Shown: positions 36,113-49,208 of the stretch, piece after piece | Layout of the letters: each line of letters starts with the position of its first letter | Numbering within the stretch: position 1 is the first letter of the stretch | Assembly (NCBI RefSeq): GCF_030704535.1 | Contig: NC_081808.1 | Coordinates: forward strand, 21,827,501 to 21,891,500 | Origin: Vitis vinifera | Lineage: Eukaryota; Streptophyta; Magnoliopsida; Vitales; Vitaceae | Length of the DNA: 64,000 bases | Direction: 5' to 3' | Notes under the pieces: model-generated | Databases searched by the model: none | The model's input: only the letters and a program-made list of their open reading frames with translations | What the model was told of the DNA's origin: nothing | Program-made: the position numbers and the translations under genes

Positions 36113-39100
36113 TGTTAACACCTTGACTAAGTTGATGTGGGACCTAGGCTTCATGTGGTAGCACCCTGCATCCATAAGTGCCTATGGCATGTGTGGTGAC
36201 ATGCCTTGTTCAAGACAAGGTGACAACTGGGGTGCTTATGAGTGTGGGAGGAGAATGTTAATGCAAGAGGATGAGTGCTAGGAGGTGGCTTGGTGATGAC
36301 TTGAGGGCTAGTTGATGGCTTGGTGGTGATTTGAAGGTGGCAATCGTGGGCTTAAGCGCAACATGGGTGGCTCGGTTTGACAAAATTCAAGTATAAGATT
36401 TCATTGAATTGAAGGTTTTTATTTCAAATAGGATGACTTGAGAGGAGTTTTCAAGTGAAAGAATATTTTTTGGATTTTCTTTTAACTTTAGAAAATCCAT
36501 TATGCCTACAGAAGTACTTATGATGTCTCTTCCTCTCAAAAGAGAAAATGCTTGAAATTCTCTTTAGGAAGGAGGTTACTCCCTTCATGGTGATGATGAA
36601 ATATGAATAGTAATGACTATGCACACCATGAACACATTATGAAGTCTCAAACATTAGCAAGGTGTAATGGTGAACTTTGTTAGCATGCATGCATGGATGC
36701 AATGCAATGAGTATGATGCAACCTTGGGTATAGTGCCATAGGACATAGTTGTGACAAATGACATGAGCTATGCATGCTTTGGATGCAATGGATGTACACC
36801 ATGGGCTAAGGGTAGGGCCTAGCACACAAGGGCAATGTTGCAACAAGTATGTGGGCCAAGAGGGTTTGACATATATAGGGTCAACTATGCACACATTAAT
36901 GGGATGAGTGACACTTAGAGGCTCAACATGATGCAGTTCTTGGCATTAATAAGAGACTAAGCGAGGACTATAAGACGCTAAGGCATGACACATAGGGTTG
37001 GCACATCAATGGGATGGTTCTTGGCATGAAATGATGCAAACAAACCTATGAAGGTGGTGTGACAAAAGAGTGGTCCCATTGAGCATGGTACATGAGGTAT
37101 GAGTAGAATGCAACTATTGTGACAAGTGGTGTGAGTAGAGGCAAGTAATGCAATTACTCGATAAATGGCAATGGCTGAAGCTATGAGAGGATCCATTACC
37201 TAGATATGAGTAGGGTTAGTGGATTGATTCCTAAAAAATGGGTAGTGCTTGATACCTATAAATAGAGTGTCTTGCTAGGTCTTCTCTGTTTGAACACATC
37301 AAGAAAAGTCATAGGAGTTTTCTTTCAAAGAGGGCCTTGGTTGTTTCTTATACCTACTTGAGAGTTAATACAAGTTTGGGGTATTGGGGGTGGGAGGGTT
37401 CTTATAAGTGTGTGTCTTGTGTGCTCTTGTATTGTACATCGTGTAGGGGTTGGAAAAAGTTGGCTTAGAAGGCTTCTATGTGTCGCACAATGATAAAATT
37501 TTGGGGGTAGACTTTTGTGCTTGTAATAGTTGGTATTAGAGCCTTGTTGAAGAGGTAAGATAGCTAGTGGTATTGCTATGGAGGCACAATGTAAGCAAGT
37601 TACTCGTATTGAGAAGTATGTTGGCAAAGGCCTTAATGATTATGACACCACTCTCTTTGCTAGAGTGGATGAGATATTCAATGAACTTGAAGTTTAGAGG
37701 CACTCGTTGAAGGGACATGATAAATTGTTGAGGAAAAAAGTTGTTGGGCTCATAGTTGATGTCAAGGCTATGATGGAGGAGTTCCAAGCCAAGATATATT
37801 TGCCTTAAGAGGATGTCACACTATTGAAAAGGGTTGTTGTCCAAAGCACATTGGGTGTTGCAAAAATAGCCTCAATAAAGGTGTAAGTCTTAGAGCCTAA
37901 GCCCTTTGGTGAGGTTCATAATGCAAAAGACTAAGAGATCTTCTTATGGAATATAAAACAATACTTTAATGTTGCTTGTACTCCTTAGAATGAGCAAATA
38001 TCACTGCCATGTACATGCTAGAAGATGCAAAATTATGATGGTGCATAAGGGGTTGATGCATGCCGAATAAATGATGAATGGCTAGAAAATAATGGCCATG
38101 GTAGATAGTGAGGCAACTCACAATTTTGTTTACATTAAAGAAGCAACTAGGTTGGATTTGAAGTTGAGCACCTAGTAGGGATGATAACAAGTTGAAAGTT
38201 GTAAATAGTCAAACATAAGAGACTAATGGCATGGCAAAAAATGCATAGTTTCAATTAGGTCGCTAGAAAAGTATAATGAACCTACTTAGTGCCCCTTTGG
38301 ATGGATTCTTTTTTTATAGTTAGTATTTTCATGATGGCCAAGGTGGCTTTATTGCCACACCTGAATGAATTGTTGGTGATAGATGAAGCCTAACCATGTT
38401 TTGTGCAATGGCACAACAACATTCAGAAAATAGGCAGGTAAGAAAAAACAAGAATGCTCTTTGCTATGCAAGTAGAGATGAGATTAAGGAAAAGGAAATG
38501 TACCTAAGTGGTTGTATTAATGGAAATTAAACGAAAATCATGTTGTGGAGGTGCCTGATGCTATGTTGGAGGTGCTATGAGGATTTAATGATGTGATATT
38601 GCCAAAGCTTCCTAAGAAGCTCCTTCCTAGAAGGCTTATTGATCATTGTACTAATTTGATGTTAGGTTCTAAGCCTCTTGCATAGGTGCCCTATTGAATG
38701 TCTCAACCTTATTTGGTTGAACTCAAGAAATAATTGATGGAGTTGTTGGAGTGTAAGCTTGATCTAGTCTTTAAGAGCATCATATAAGGCACTAATGTTG
38801 TTTCGAAAGAAGCAAGATAGATAACTGAGGATGAGATCGTAGTGTACAACTAAACATTGGAGGATAATGTAGCGCGTTTGTGTAAGGTGTTGCAATAGCT
38901 AAGGTAGAACCAACTATATATAAAGAATGAGAAACGTGAGTTTGCTAACAAACTGAGATCAAGTTTTTGGGTCACTTAGTGTCATATAGGCAAGATTTTA
39001 GTGACTAAGTTACTCTCCTTTCTTGGGGTGGCCAATGACTATCATCGCTTCATCAATAGGTGCTAAAAGATTGTTTTGCCACTAACTAATCTTTTGAAGA

Positions 39101-42100
39101 AAGAACAAAAGTGGTGTTGGGGTGATGAATTTCGAAAGGCCTTTGATAAGTTGAAGGATGTTGTCTCTTCATAGCATGTCTTAAGATTACCAGATATGGA
39201 ATTGCCATTCCAAGTCCATATAGATGCTGCAAACAAGGCTTTGAGTAGAGTACAGATGTGGGTAATACATTCTATTACCAAGAGTAGGAAGTTAGATGAG
39301 ATTGAGCAATGACATTCAACTCATGAGAAGATGTCCATAGTGACCCAAAACCTAGAGCATTGGAAACAATATCTAATGAGTGCCAAATTTGTGATGGTGA
39401 TGGATATTGTGGCTAACACCTATTTCTAGGCTCATAAGAAGTTGACTCTTAAACATGTAAGGTGACAAGAGTTTCTTGTTGATTTTAATTTCAAATGGGA
39501 ACACTAACTTGACAGGCAGAACTGGAGTTGGGATGTCTTAAGTCAGAAAGAATTGATAGAATTTATTAAAGCATTATTATGTGAAATGATAGACTTTGAT
39601 GCTAGAATCAAGTAAGAAACATCCTTAGACGCAACATATGTTAAACTGGTGTATTAAGTTTTGCATGATGGTATTGGAAAGAATTGGTTGGAGGAAGACT
39701 TGTTGCGCGTCAGAGGACATAAACTCTATGTTCCAGTGGTAGGTTGCACAAGGAACTCTTGAGGGGGACTCGTGATACTAAGTAAGTTGGACATTCAAGA
39801 AAGCAATGGACTTTATCTCTTTTGGCCTATTAGCCAAGGATGAAAGATGATGTGGTTGTATATGTGAACTTATCAAAAAAAAAAAAAAAAAAAAGAACGA
39901 TGTGGTTGTATATGTTAATTCACTCTTACTATGTTAACTTGGCAAGACAAAGAGGCAAGTTTACTACAACCTTTGCTTGTCCTTGAGGAGTCTTGACAAA
40001 GCATCTTAATGGACTTCATTAGTTGGCTTTTAAAATGTCCAAGGGTATAGGTTAGTGTTTGTTGTTATGGATTTTGATTTTCCAAATATCTTGTTTTTGT
40101 TCCTACGCCGCATGCATGCCTTATCAAGGAAGCAACTCATTTTGTATTGCCAAAAGATATAGTAATCCGTAGACTCTCGACAAATTTAGGATAGAACACT
40201 TTAAGATGTTGGGATAAAAAATTGAAGTCCTTGATTGCAAATCACCCTTGGACAGATAAAAAGACTGAAATGGTGAATGTTATGCTAGAAGAATACTTAA
40301 GACATTATGTTAGTGTTGACTGGAATTGCTGGAAGTGGCTCAACTGTGATAATTTACATAGAAGTTCTTCCATAAGATTGAGCCTATTTGAGGTGGCAAC
40401 TAAACAACATCATCACATGCCTTTAGAGGTGTTTGCTAGAATATAGGCTACACATAGTATCAATGACAAGAAATGCTTGAGGAAGCTAAAGAATTTTTTA
40501 AAAAAGCCATCAAACAAATGAAAAAGTTTGTTGACAAAGAGAGGAGGCCCTTAGAGTCTCAAGTGGGCAACAAAGTGTTGCTAAAACCTGTCACATCTGG
40601 AAGGAGGTCGGTAGGAAGAGAGTATAGAAGGGCTTGATCCTTAAATATGATGATTTCTTTGAGGTGATAAAGAAGATTTGCGTGGTTGCATCTAAGGTTG
40701 AAGCCCTTGGATAGAAAGTTCATCCTTCTTTTCATTTGAGCTTCTTGAAGCCTTTTCATGAGGATTAAAATCCCTCTAAGGTGTGGTACACGTGTGCACC
40801 TTTGATGATTTGAAAGTAGTTTAAGAGAGAGATTTACAAGATCTTGGATCATCGAGCTATGGGGGAAAACAAAAAGAATAAAAGGATTAGTCCATAGGAA
40901 GGGGACTCTAGAAGGAAATATAGCTAGAAGAGGGACACAACCTTATGGCAATTTGAAGAGACAGTACATGAGTATTTGCAAGCAAAGTTGATGAGGGTGT
41001 TGACTCCACGTGGTGAGGGTGGTTTGTTAGTACCTTAACTAGGTTGATGTGGGACCAAGCCTTCATGTGATGACAACTTGTATTGGCGAGTGCCTACGGC
41101 ATGTTGGGCGACATGTCATGTTCAAGACAAGATGACAAGCTAGGTGGCTAGTGAGGTTGAAGAGCATGTTAGTGCAAGGGGATAAGTGCTAGGTGGTGGC
41201 TTGGTGTTGACTCGAGGATGGCAGCACATGAGTGTGCACACGTAAGGCATCACCTTGGTGGCTTGGCTCAATGAAAATTCAAGTGTGAGGTTTCCTTGAG
41301 TTGAGATTTTTCTTTCAAAGAGGATGCCTTGAGAAGGAGTTTTCAAATGGAAGAATATTTTTCAGATTCTCTTCAATTTTAGAAAGTCCATTATGCTTGT
41401 GGTGCACTTATGATGTTTTTTCTTGTCAAAAGGGAAATACTTAAAAGTGCTTTTTAAGGAGGGAGTGACTCTCTCAAGGGTAGTGATGGAGCATGAGTGG
41501 CAATGGTTATACCATACTAAAAGCATGAAATGGAGCCTAAAACATGAGGAAAGTGTAATGGTGAGCCCTGTTAACACACAGGTATGGGCTTAGGATCATG
41601 AATGTGGTGCAACCCATGAGCATAATGCCATGGGGCGCATTTGTTACACACAACATAAGCTATGCGTGCCTTAGATGGAATGAATTAATAAGGTTGACAT
41701 GCATGAGCTAACAATACAATGAATACAGGTCATGAGGTAAGAGGAGGGCTATGTACTCAAGGGTAATGTTGTAGCAGGCATGTCAAGAGGGGGGCATAGC
41801 ATGAATAAGATTGCTTATACACATTAGTGGGTTGATCGACACATTTTCATAGGAGCTTAACATGATACACTACTTGGTTTTGGTGAGAGATTAAGGAAAG
41901 ATTGTGACACTAAGGTGGTGTTTATTTTTTTACTTAATTCTAAATAGAACCTTAATGCTTAATAGTGTTAAATATTAGGTTGTTTGTTTTTGTAGTATTT
42001 TATTTCTATTAAGTATTAAGAAGTAAAGAAAAACCAATATGTTATTTTTTCTATTTAGAAAAAACTACATATTTTGGTTTTTTCTGTTTAATAAAAAGTT

Positions 42101-42595
42101 TATAATAAGTTATGAAAAAGTAAAAAAACAAACGACCTAAATTCTGAAAATAAATTATTTTTAGCAAAAAGTAAAAAAACAAACATCACGTAAGACATGA
42201 CAACTAGAGGCATAAATGAGTGGCACCTTGACATTGAAGGAAGCCTAAGCACAAGGTTGTTGGTGCATTAAAAGGATGACACATAACATGAAATGGTGTA
42301 AATAGAAGTATTAAGGTGATATGATTCTTGAGCATGATATAGGTGATATGAGTAGAAGCAAACAATGCAATTGCTATGACAAGTGGCATGAGTAGAAGCA
42401 AACAATGTAACTATTGGATATGTGGCAATGACAAGTCATGAGAAGATCCACTACTCATATGTGAGTGACATTAGTAGGCTAATTCCTAAAAAATGTGAGT
42501 GGAGGATCTTGTTTGGCCTTCTAACTCACTAAGTCAGGTTGTGGGCATCTTGTTTCATTGAAGGCCTTGGTCCTTTTTTTTACACTCTTCATGTA
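36113..42595 (+). mobile_element. Ty3/gypsy LTR retrotransposon fossil
   Basis: The left LTR is about 36113-37529, starting TGTTAACACC. The right LTR is about 41025-42595, starting TGTTAGTACC, with a MITE inside it. A primer-binding site TGGTATTAGAGCC, complementary to initiator tRNA-Met, sits at 37531 just after the left LTR. The interior keeps faint traces of gag, protease, reverse transcriptase/RNase H (about 38.6-39.5 kb) and integrase (about 39.7-40.9 kb). The two LTRs differ at many sites by eye, so the insertion is old. It is heavily broken, with many interruptions, and its right LTR end seems lost. Confidence 0.8.
41914..42190. mobile_element. 277-bp MITE (copy 1), inserted in the gypsy right LTR
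   Basis: The left end GGTGGTGTTTATTTTTTTAC pairs with the right end AAAACAAACATCACG. It is flanked by TAA at 41911-41913 and 42191-42193, as expected for a 3-bp TWA target duplication of PIF/Harbinger type. Related copies lie at 47869-48143, 60205-60481 and, degraded, 60863-61035. They share CTTAATGCTTAATAGTGTTA and TAAGTTATGAAAAARTARAA blocks. Confidence 0.8.
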
Positions 42596-43281
42596 GAACT
42601 ATATTTTTCTAAATTTTTGAATTACAAAAATAACTCTAAATTTTTAAGTGAGACTTAATGTATTGGATTATAAATTCATGGACCTATAAATTTGTGGACT
42701 AAAGTCAATCCATGATAATTCTTTTATTTCTTCTTGATACACAACTATATCTTTTGAATTTCACAATTAGGTAAACATAATCTAAATCAAGTGAAGCATG
42801 AAACATTGGATTTGTCAATAAGTTTATTAATTTTTAGGATTAATTTGGAACTAAGAATCAATCCAATTAATATAATAAAAATTGGGACAAAATTAATTTT
42901 AAAATACCTTTTAATTAATTTGGTAGTATATGTTTATATGTGATGAAAAGACTTTTATTTACATATTAAAAAAAATAAACTCTTTTGATTTACATAAATC
43001 ATTTTAAATAAAATCTTACTATTTATTAAAATTTTGAAATAATAATATTTATTTTTATAAAATTACAATCTATATCTTCACTAAAATATTGATATCATAA
43101 AATAAAATACAATTATATCTTCCCTAAAGTATTGATCATATTTTATAATATCTAATCCCACTACTATTTTTAGTTTTGAAATATTTTTAATAAGAGTCAT
43201 GTTAAATTTAGTTTAATATTAATATAAGTTATACTTACATTTTTTTTTTTTTTTGCAAATTCAAATTTTAAAATACTTTTA

Positions 43282-43283
<2 letters not shown>

Positions 43284-43315
<32 letters not shown>
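43284..43315. repeat. (AT)n microsatellite
   Basis: About 16 uninterrupted AT dinucleotides, followed at once by TTAAAA. Confidence 0.9.
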
Positions 43316-43320
<5 letters not shown>

Positions 43321-43479
43321 TCAATGTGTTTTTTTTTTTTTTCAAAATAATCACTAAACTAGCACTTTCTTGATATATCAACGTCTAGGTTTTTTGTTTT
43401 TTGTTTTTAATGTCAACATTATAGTCAGGTTAACAATGGTTTTAAGTTTAAAGTTAAAACCTTAGAGTTTGTTTGATAA

Positions 43480-43830
43480 TTTGTTTCGAGAACAATTTTT
43501 TGTTCTTTAGAACAAAAAAACAAAAAAATATGTTTGACAACTAGAAATTGTTTTATGTTCTTAGGGTGTTTTTGGAGAATATCTTTTAGTTGTTTTATAT
43601 TATTTTTATTTGTTTTTTAAAAGCTATTTAAAAAAATAATTATACAAACATGTAAAATAATTAAAAATAAAATTTATTTTTAAAACATATTTGAAAATAT
43701 GAAAAATAGGTTAAAAACATTTTAAGTTTTTAAACAAACTTTTATTTTACAAAACAACATAAAACAATTTTTAAACTGTTTTTAAAAATAGTTATCAAAT
43801 TGTTTTTAAAAATAGTTACAAAACAATGTC
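43480..43830. repeat. MITE-like block related to the SKP1-like intron block
   Basis: Carries GAAAATATGAAAAATAGG, TTTAAACAAACTTTTATTTT and ACAAAACAACATAAAACAAT. A similar order of motifs (AAGTAAACTTTTATTCCAC, AAAACATAAATAATTTTTTG) occurs at about 46240-46380 inside the SKP1-like intron. The ends are not well defined, so the class is uncertain. Confidence 0.4.
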
Positions 43831-44145
43831 TTAATTACTAATTGTGGTTTTATGGTAGGAAAGTGAAGTTTTGACCCAATGTATAAATTTTTTTAAATTA
43901 ACCAAAACATTTTTGGATGGAAAAAAAGCACCCAATATGGTATACTTGGGGCCGTGGACACCCATGTTGGTTGAATTATAATGTTTCTTAAAAAAAAAAA
44001 AAAAGAAAGTTGCTTTTCTTGAAAATTTTTCTTCTCTTTTGGATTTGCTATAAAAACACAATCATAAGTTGTTGTCCTAGTTTTCTAAAATGAAAAAACT
44101 TCATCCATGTGTGTTAATAACAGTACATTGTGTCTTTCTCATTTC

Positions 44146-44557
44146 AAGGCAAACGTTTGATAAAATTTAATACTTATTATTTAATGACTTAAGTTGATTT
44201 TAAGTTAAATTATATTTTAGTTATTAATTTTAAATTTATTATTTAATATAATTAACTTAAAATTTATATTAAAACATCAAATTGATATATTATCCTTATA
44301 AATTGTAACTAACGAAAGGGAAAAGTCCTGGAATAGTAAAAGAGATCATGAAGGTAATTAAAGCAAAGAAAATAAAAAGACAAAATAAAGATGTGAACTT
44401 AAAAATAAGTTTATTTTTACTTATTACTTAAAACTGTTTTTTATTTTTAAGTTATATTATTAAATTATCTTATCAAATGTAATTAATTTATTTAATGACT
44501 TAAATTAAGTTATTAAATTATTTAAGTTATTAAATTAGTTTGCCAAACATCCGCCTT
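44146..44557. mobile_element. MITE, about 410 bp
   Basis: The left end AAGGCAAACGTTTGATAAAA pairs with the right end, which reads inward AAGGCGGATGTTTGGCAAAC. The interior is rich in TTAAGTTATTAAATT motifs and has no coding capacity. Confidence 0.55.
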
Positions 44558-45389
44558 ATACAGAGCAATGATCTTCTGCAAAGTGTTTACTCATATATGG
44601 AAGCATTGTAAAAGCCAAGTAGAGCCACCATGAGCGTAGAGGCATATGCCATCATTGTCCCCCGCCGCCTTTCCTCGCCCAAAAAAGGAAAAAAACCTTT
44701 TTAAATGTTTATATTTTAGGTTTAATATAGTAACTATGAATTTACAAATAATTATATAATTATTTAAATTATATGTTATTTAATTTTTAATAAAATTTTA
44801 TTTTATTAAAATACTTGATATTTTATTAAATATTTTTTTAATGATGGGCTATTATTTTATAGATAAGTTTTAAATAAAAATTTACCACTTTCAAGCTACT
44901 TATATTTAATTATTTCATAAAATCCTAAAAATTTATTAGTGAAATTATTTATTTTATTAAAGTCTGCAGCAATTTTTTTTTTAAAATTATTGAAAAATTT
45001 CATTTCATTTTTTTTGGTATTTTAAAATTCTTTTGATAATTTTTTAATAAAATATAATTTTTTTAATGGATGTTTTAGGTAAAGGAGAGAGGTTAGCTTT
45101 GAGCTATTAAATTGCTATCAAGTTATAACTGAAAGCTGAGTTCTTGAGATACTAATGTTAGATAGAGACTGTTACACGTGTCATGGGTTGATAGGTCTGT
45201 TTAGAGTTGTGAGTAATTGGAGCTGTATTTAAAAGACGAATCTGTTAACATTCTTTCACGGTTGCCAGGACAGACCATTCTTCTGGAACTTCTTTCGTTT
45301 AGCGATTTCTCTGACACCGATCTCCGCTCGATTCAAGGCGACTCGGTTAGGATTAGGGTTTTGGTTTTTACTCTTTTAGTTTGCAGAGT

Positions 45390-45412
45390 GAGAGAGAGAG
45401 AGAGAGAGAGAG
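45390..45412 (+). repeat. (GA)n run directly before the SKP1-like ATG
   Basis: A GA run of about 11 repeats ends one base pair pattern before ATGG, so it is part of the 5-prime leader. Length changes here would not touch the reading frame. GA tracts in leaders can bind BPC/GAGA-type factors in plants; that role is inferred. Confidence 0.85.
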
Positions 45413-47044
45413 ATGGCGTCGAGGAAGGTGAACTTGATGAGCTCCGATGGCGTGACGTTCGAAGTGGACGACACCGTGGCGTTGGAATTGCAGACGATCA
45501 AGCACATGATCGAGGACGGTTTTTCCGACGGCGCCATTCCTCTCCCGAACGTCACCAGCGGTATCCTTGCGATGGTGATCGAGTACTGCAAGATGCACGT
45601 GGAGAGTTCCAAGTCCGAGGATCGCAGCGCCGATGATAACCTCAAGGCCTGGGATGCCGAATTCGTCAAGGTTGATGTGGCTACTCTGTTCCACCTCATC
45701 ATGGTGAGATTTTTTCCTTCTTTTTTATTTTTTCGGTTTTTGATTATCTTTATTTCTATTGCTTTGGTAATTCTCGCATGGACGTAATGAGGCTCGGGTT
45801 TCTTTTGTCGCTCTTCTTTGTGTGTCGAAATATGTTCTGTTGATTTCTAAGTTTTTGAGTGATAATCTTTCTGTGATTTCCTAGGGTTCTTTGCTCTAGT
45901 GTATACGTTGGGGAATAGTGAGGCTTTTGTTCCCAAAACTATAGTGGGTTTTAGTTGCTAGATTCTCTGTTTTGAATATGTACAGTTTTATCTCTCCAGT
46001 TGTAAAATTTCATGTCACTTTTGGTGATGTTGAAGTCCTTTTTTCCCCCCAAATATTCGTGTTTAGACTGTGCATTAATGGAACCTCGTCAATAGTTTGG
46101 TGATGCATGCATGGAACAATGACGTAAGGCATACCCTTTTAATGGTTGTATTTGGTTTTTGAATTATAATCCAAGCCATTACAATTCTACTGTGTTATAT
46201 TCCTGTATTGAGGTTGGTTAGCATGACAATTCTTGCTTCTTGAAATTATTTTTAAGAAATATTTGGAAACACAAAAAATAAGTTTGAGAATATTTTAAAT
46301 TTCTAAGTAAACTTTTATTCCACAAAACATAAATAATTTTTTGAAAACTGTTTTAATAAATATTTTCAAATATACCCTAAATGTTTTTAGTTGTTTTTTG
46401 TAGATTGTTTTGAGTCACGCTTGAAAATATGGATAATACTTTATAAACTTTTACATTGACATAAATGAATCATACCTTCGCAGAGAATAAGCCAAGAAAA
46501 ATGTTTTCTATATTTGAGTTTCCAATCAAACTATCATTCTTGAAAACAATTGAGAACTGTTTTTAACAAATGTTCCCAAACAAGTCTACTCCTCTTGCAC
46601 AGTGTACAAAACAGTGAGCAGATTTAATAACAATATAGGGGTAACACTTATCTTTACATTTAAGTATATATTGTAATGCATTTGTGTTATCACCATAACC
46701 ATAACCCTCTGCTTTTGAGTTGAGAAAATATGCATTTAGAAGTTTTGAGTTTACAAATTTGGAAATTAGTTTTGTTGTTCATTGATTTGTTTTATTTTTT
46801 GTTTTGACTTTTGATAGTGATGTGAACCACCTACTTCTTCTGTATAATATTTTTGGATTTTTTTTTTCAGGCTGCCAATTATTTGAACATCCAGAGCTTG
46901 CTGGAGCTAACATGCCAGACAGTTGCAGACATGATGAAGGGAAAGTCCGTAGAGTACATACGCAAGACCTTCAACATTACAAATGATTACACTCCAGAGG
47001 AGGAGGAAGAGATCCGTCGGGAATTCCCCTGGGTTTTTGAATGA
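45413..47044 (+). CDS. SKP1-like protein (ASK family)
   Basis: Two exons, 45413-45703 and 46871-47044, encode 154 residues with one phase-0 intron at the position usual for ASK1-type genes. The N-terminal POZ-like fold has [35 protein letters not shown] and [10 protein letters not shown]. The C-terminal Skp1 domain has [20 protein letters not shown], then [19 protein letters not shown]. Role by family: SCF core adaptor bridging CUL1 and F-box proteins. It departs from the consensus at several sites: the tail reads EFPWVFE where ENQWAFE is usual, and three Lys near VTSKILAKVIEYCKKH are Gly, Met and Met. This suggests a diverged paralogue rather than the main ASK1. The intron carries an AT-rich repeat block. 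Confidence 0.95.
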
Positions 47045-49208
47045 GAAACCGAAGGGTACATTTGGAAGGATTTGAATGATGCGGTTTACGAAATTCGATT
47101 TGGATTCATGGAGCTGACTTTGTCGACCGGGGTCTTATAGACTCTGAAATGTAAATAATAGTTGTTGGATTCGTGGTGTTGTGGCCTTTGCAACAGCTAC
47201 CAACATCATTTGATTCCCCAGTTCTATGATTACTTTCTTTTTCTAGACCCTGCATTTCTTGCTTCACCAGTTTTTTTTCTGAATTGAGTATATTTTTAGG
47301 ATGCTCTGTGAGTGATAAGCTGCTGGCACTGGAAAGCTCTGCAGTAAGTGTGGCTTGTGAAGGCAAGCAGGATATGATGAAACAGAATGACAGGTGAGTT
47401 TAGGAACAGATGGTGGGAAAGGGAAGCCATATCTTAGAAAGTGAAACAGAATTGCTCTGTTAAAAGGGCTATAAAATCTGGGACATAGACAGTTGTGAAA
47501 GGCACGTGTGCTTGTGCTTCCCAAGCTATAGTGCTTTAAGAAGTGTGCTTCTTGTTAGAGAGGTGCTTCATCTACTTCATTTTTCTTTTTTTTTTTAAAC
47601 AATTTTGTTTTATTTTTCCTTTTCAAATATTTTAAAACCATTTTTATTCTTATTAAACTTTTTGTTGCCTGGATGGGGGTTTGGATTTATTTATATCTTA
47701 TAAAATTGCTATGTATTTTTAGTTGCATTCACCTTGCTAAGGCGTCTGCCGTATTGCACTTGCACTTGAAATCTAGCGCCTTGAATTCCACTAATGATCC
47801 GGGAGACTTCACTTGGCAGTTGGCACACAAGTCTCGGCACATAAATCGAAGTCTATTTCATCTCAAAAGGTGGTGCTCGTTTTTTTACTTAATTATAAAT
47901 AAAACCTTAATGCTTAATTATGTTAAATATTAAGTTGTTTGTTTTTATAGTATTTTATTTCTATTAAGTATTAAAAAGTAAAGAAAAACTAATATGTTAT
48001 TTTTTCTATTTAAAAAAAACTACATATTTTAGCTTTTTCTATTTAGTAAAAAATTTGTAATAAGTTATGAAAAAATAGAAAAACAAACGTAAATTCTAAA
48101 AACAAATTATTTTCAGCAAAAAACAAAAAAAACAAACACCACCTGAGTCGTTTACATGGGTTCACTGCCAAAAGCAAATATACATCCCATAGATTACAAC
48201 TTGCTTAAATCATAATTTATGGTCTGCATGTTCCTTTTGCAGCTAGAAAAATGACTTCCTAATGCCCAATTGGCAATTGGGAAATCACTGACTATCATCT
48301 GGTGACCTATTTAATGCTTTTCCTCAAGCTGCTTTGGTTGCCTTTACAAAACAAACTACCAGTCTATCATCACTAGAGCTAACAAAGCTTACCTTTGTAT
48401 CATGTTGTAAGCATATTTCATGAAACAACATAGTAACCATGAAAAAAAGGACTAGAGGAACTATGGAAAATATCAATATGAGTTCCTGAAGAATTTTGGT
48501 CAAATAATGCTTTCAAGTTTCGAGTTGCTACCTTGAAAGAGAGAGCCAAATGCAGCCAGAAATCATGGTGTACTTCATCTACACAAAATGAATTACACTG
48601 AAAAAAACAAAATCATAGAGGAGGTTTAAAACACATGGTATGACTTTTAGAGATGCCGGCCAATAGATTAGAATGGATCATTTGGGTTCCAAATTCATGT
48701 TAACCCATGTAAACTACAAAAAGCCCCTTCTTACTAACTCAAATAGATACTGAAGCAAACAAATTCTGCTTCAAAACCAGGTTTTCAACCAGATATATGG
48801 CAAATCAAAGTATCATCCAAAGCTACAATTCAATCAGTAAAAAAATTGATTATGAATGATTCAAGATATTTATTGCACTTATCATCAATAAACTTGCTTA
48901 ACACCTCATTTCTCTTCTGCAGCAGTAGTTATTAATGAGGACAAGCCGGGTCACCGAGGCACTTCATCCATCATGTTCATGTCCTGTATTCCCTGGGTGG
49001 GAGAGAGAGCATATGCTGTCAATTTGAGTTTCATCCACTTTCTTACTGCTTAATTGATGTGAATTCTTTGCTTAGGCCATTAAAGAATGATCTCACCTTA
49101 GCAACATCACCCTCATCCTCATAATCCTCTTTGCATGTAATGGCATAAGAGACTAGCCTTTCAAGTCCTGTTAAGTGGTGGATGTAGTGAACCAATGCTC
49201 CACAAATA
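47045..49208. other. SKP1-like and PPR convergent 3-prime flanks
   Basis: Contains the SKP1-like 3-prime UTR (left), a MITE at 47869-48143 and the PPR 3-prime UTR (right, up to about 48.9 kb). No other gene is supported. Confidence 0.5.
47869..48143. mobile_element. 277-bp family MITE, copy 2
   Basis: Starts GGTGGTGCTCGTTTTTTTAC and ends AAAACAAACACCACC. The inverted ends match for about 9 bases before diverging. The interior matches copy 1 closely (CCTTAATGCTTAATTATGTT, AAAGTAAAGAAAAACTAATA). Confidence 0.8.

Larger units (their letters stand above)
42596..45389. other. AT-rich repeat-laden stretch before the SKP1-like gene
   Basis: Holds an AT-dinucleotide run at 43284-43315, a MITE-like block at about 43480-43830 and a MITE at 44146-44557. 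The remaining sequence is AT-rich without coding signs. The SKP1-like promoter should lie at about 44.6-45.3 kb. Confidence 0.45.

Noticed and set aside
36113-42595. Small frames within the 36-42 kb retroelement considered as host genes
   Set aside because: LTR pairing, a tRNA-Met primer site and pol traces place them inside an old Ty3/gypsy copy.
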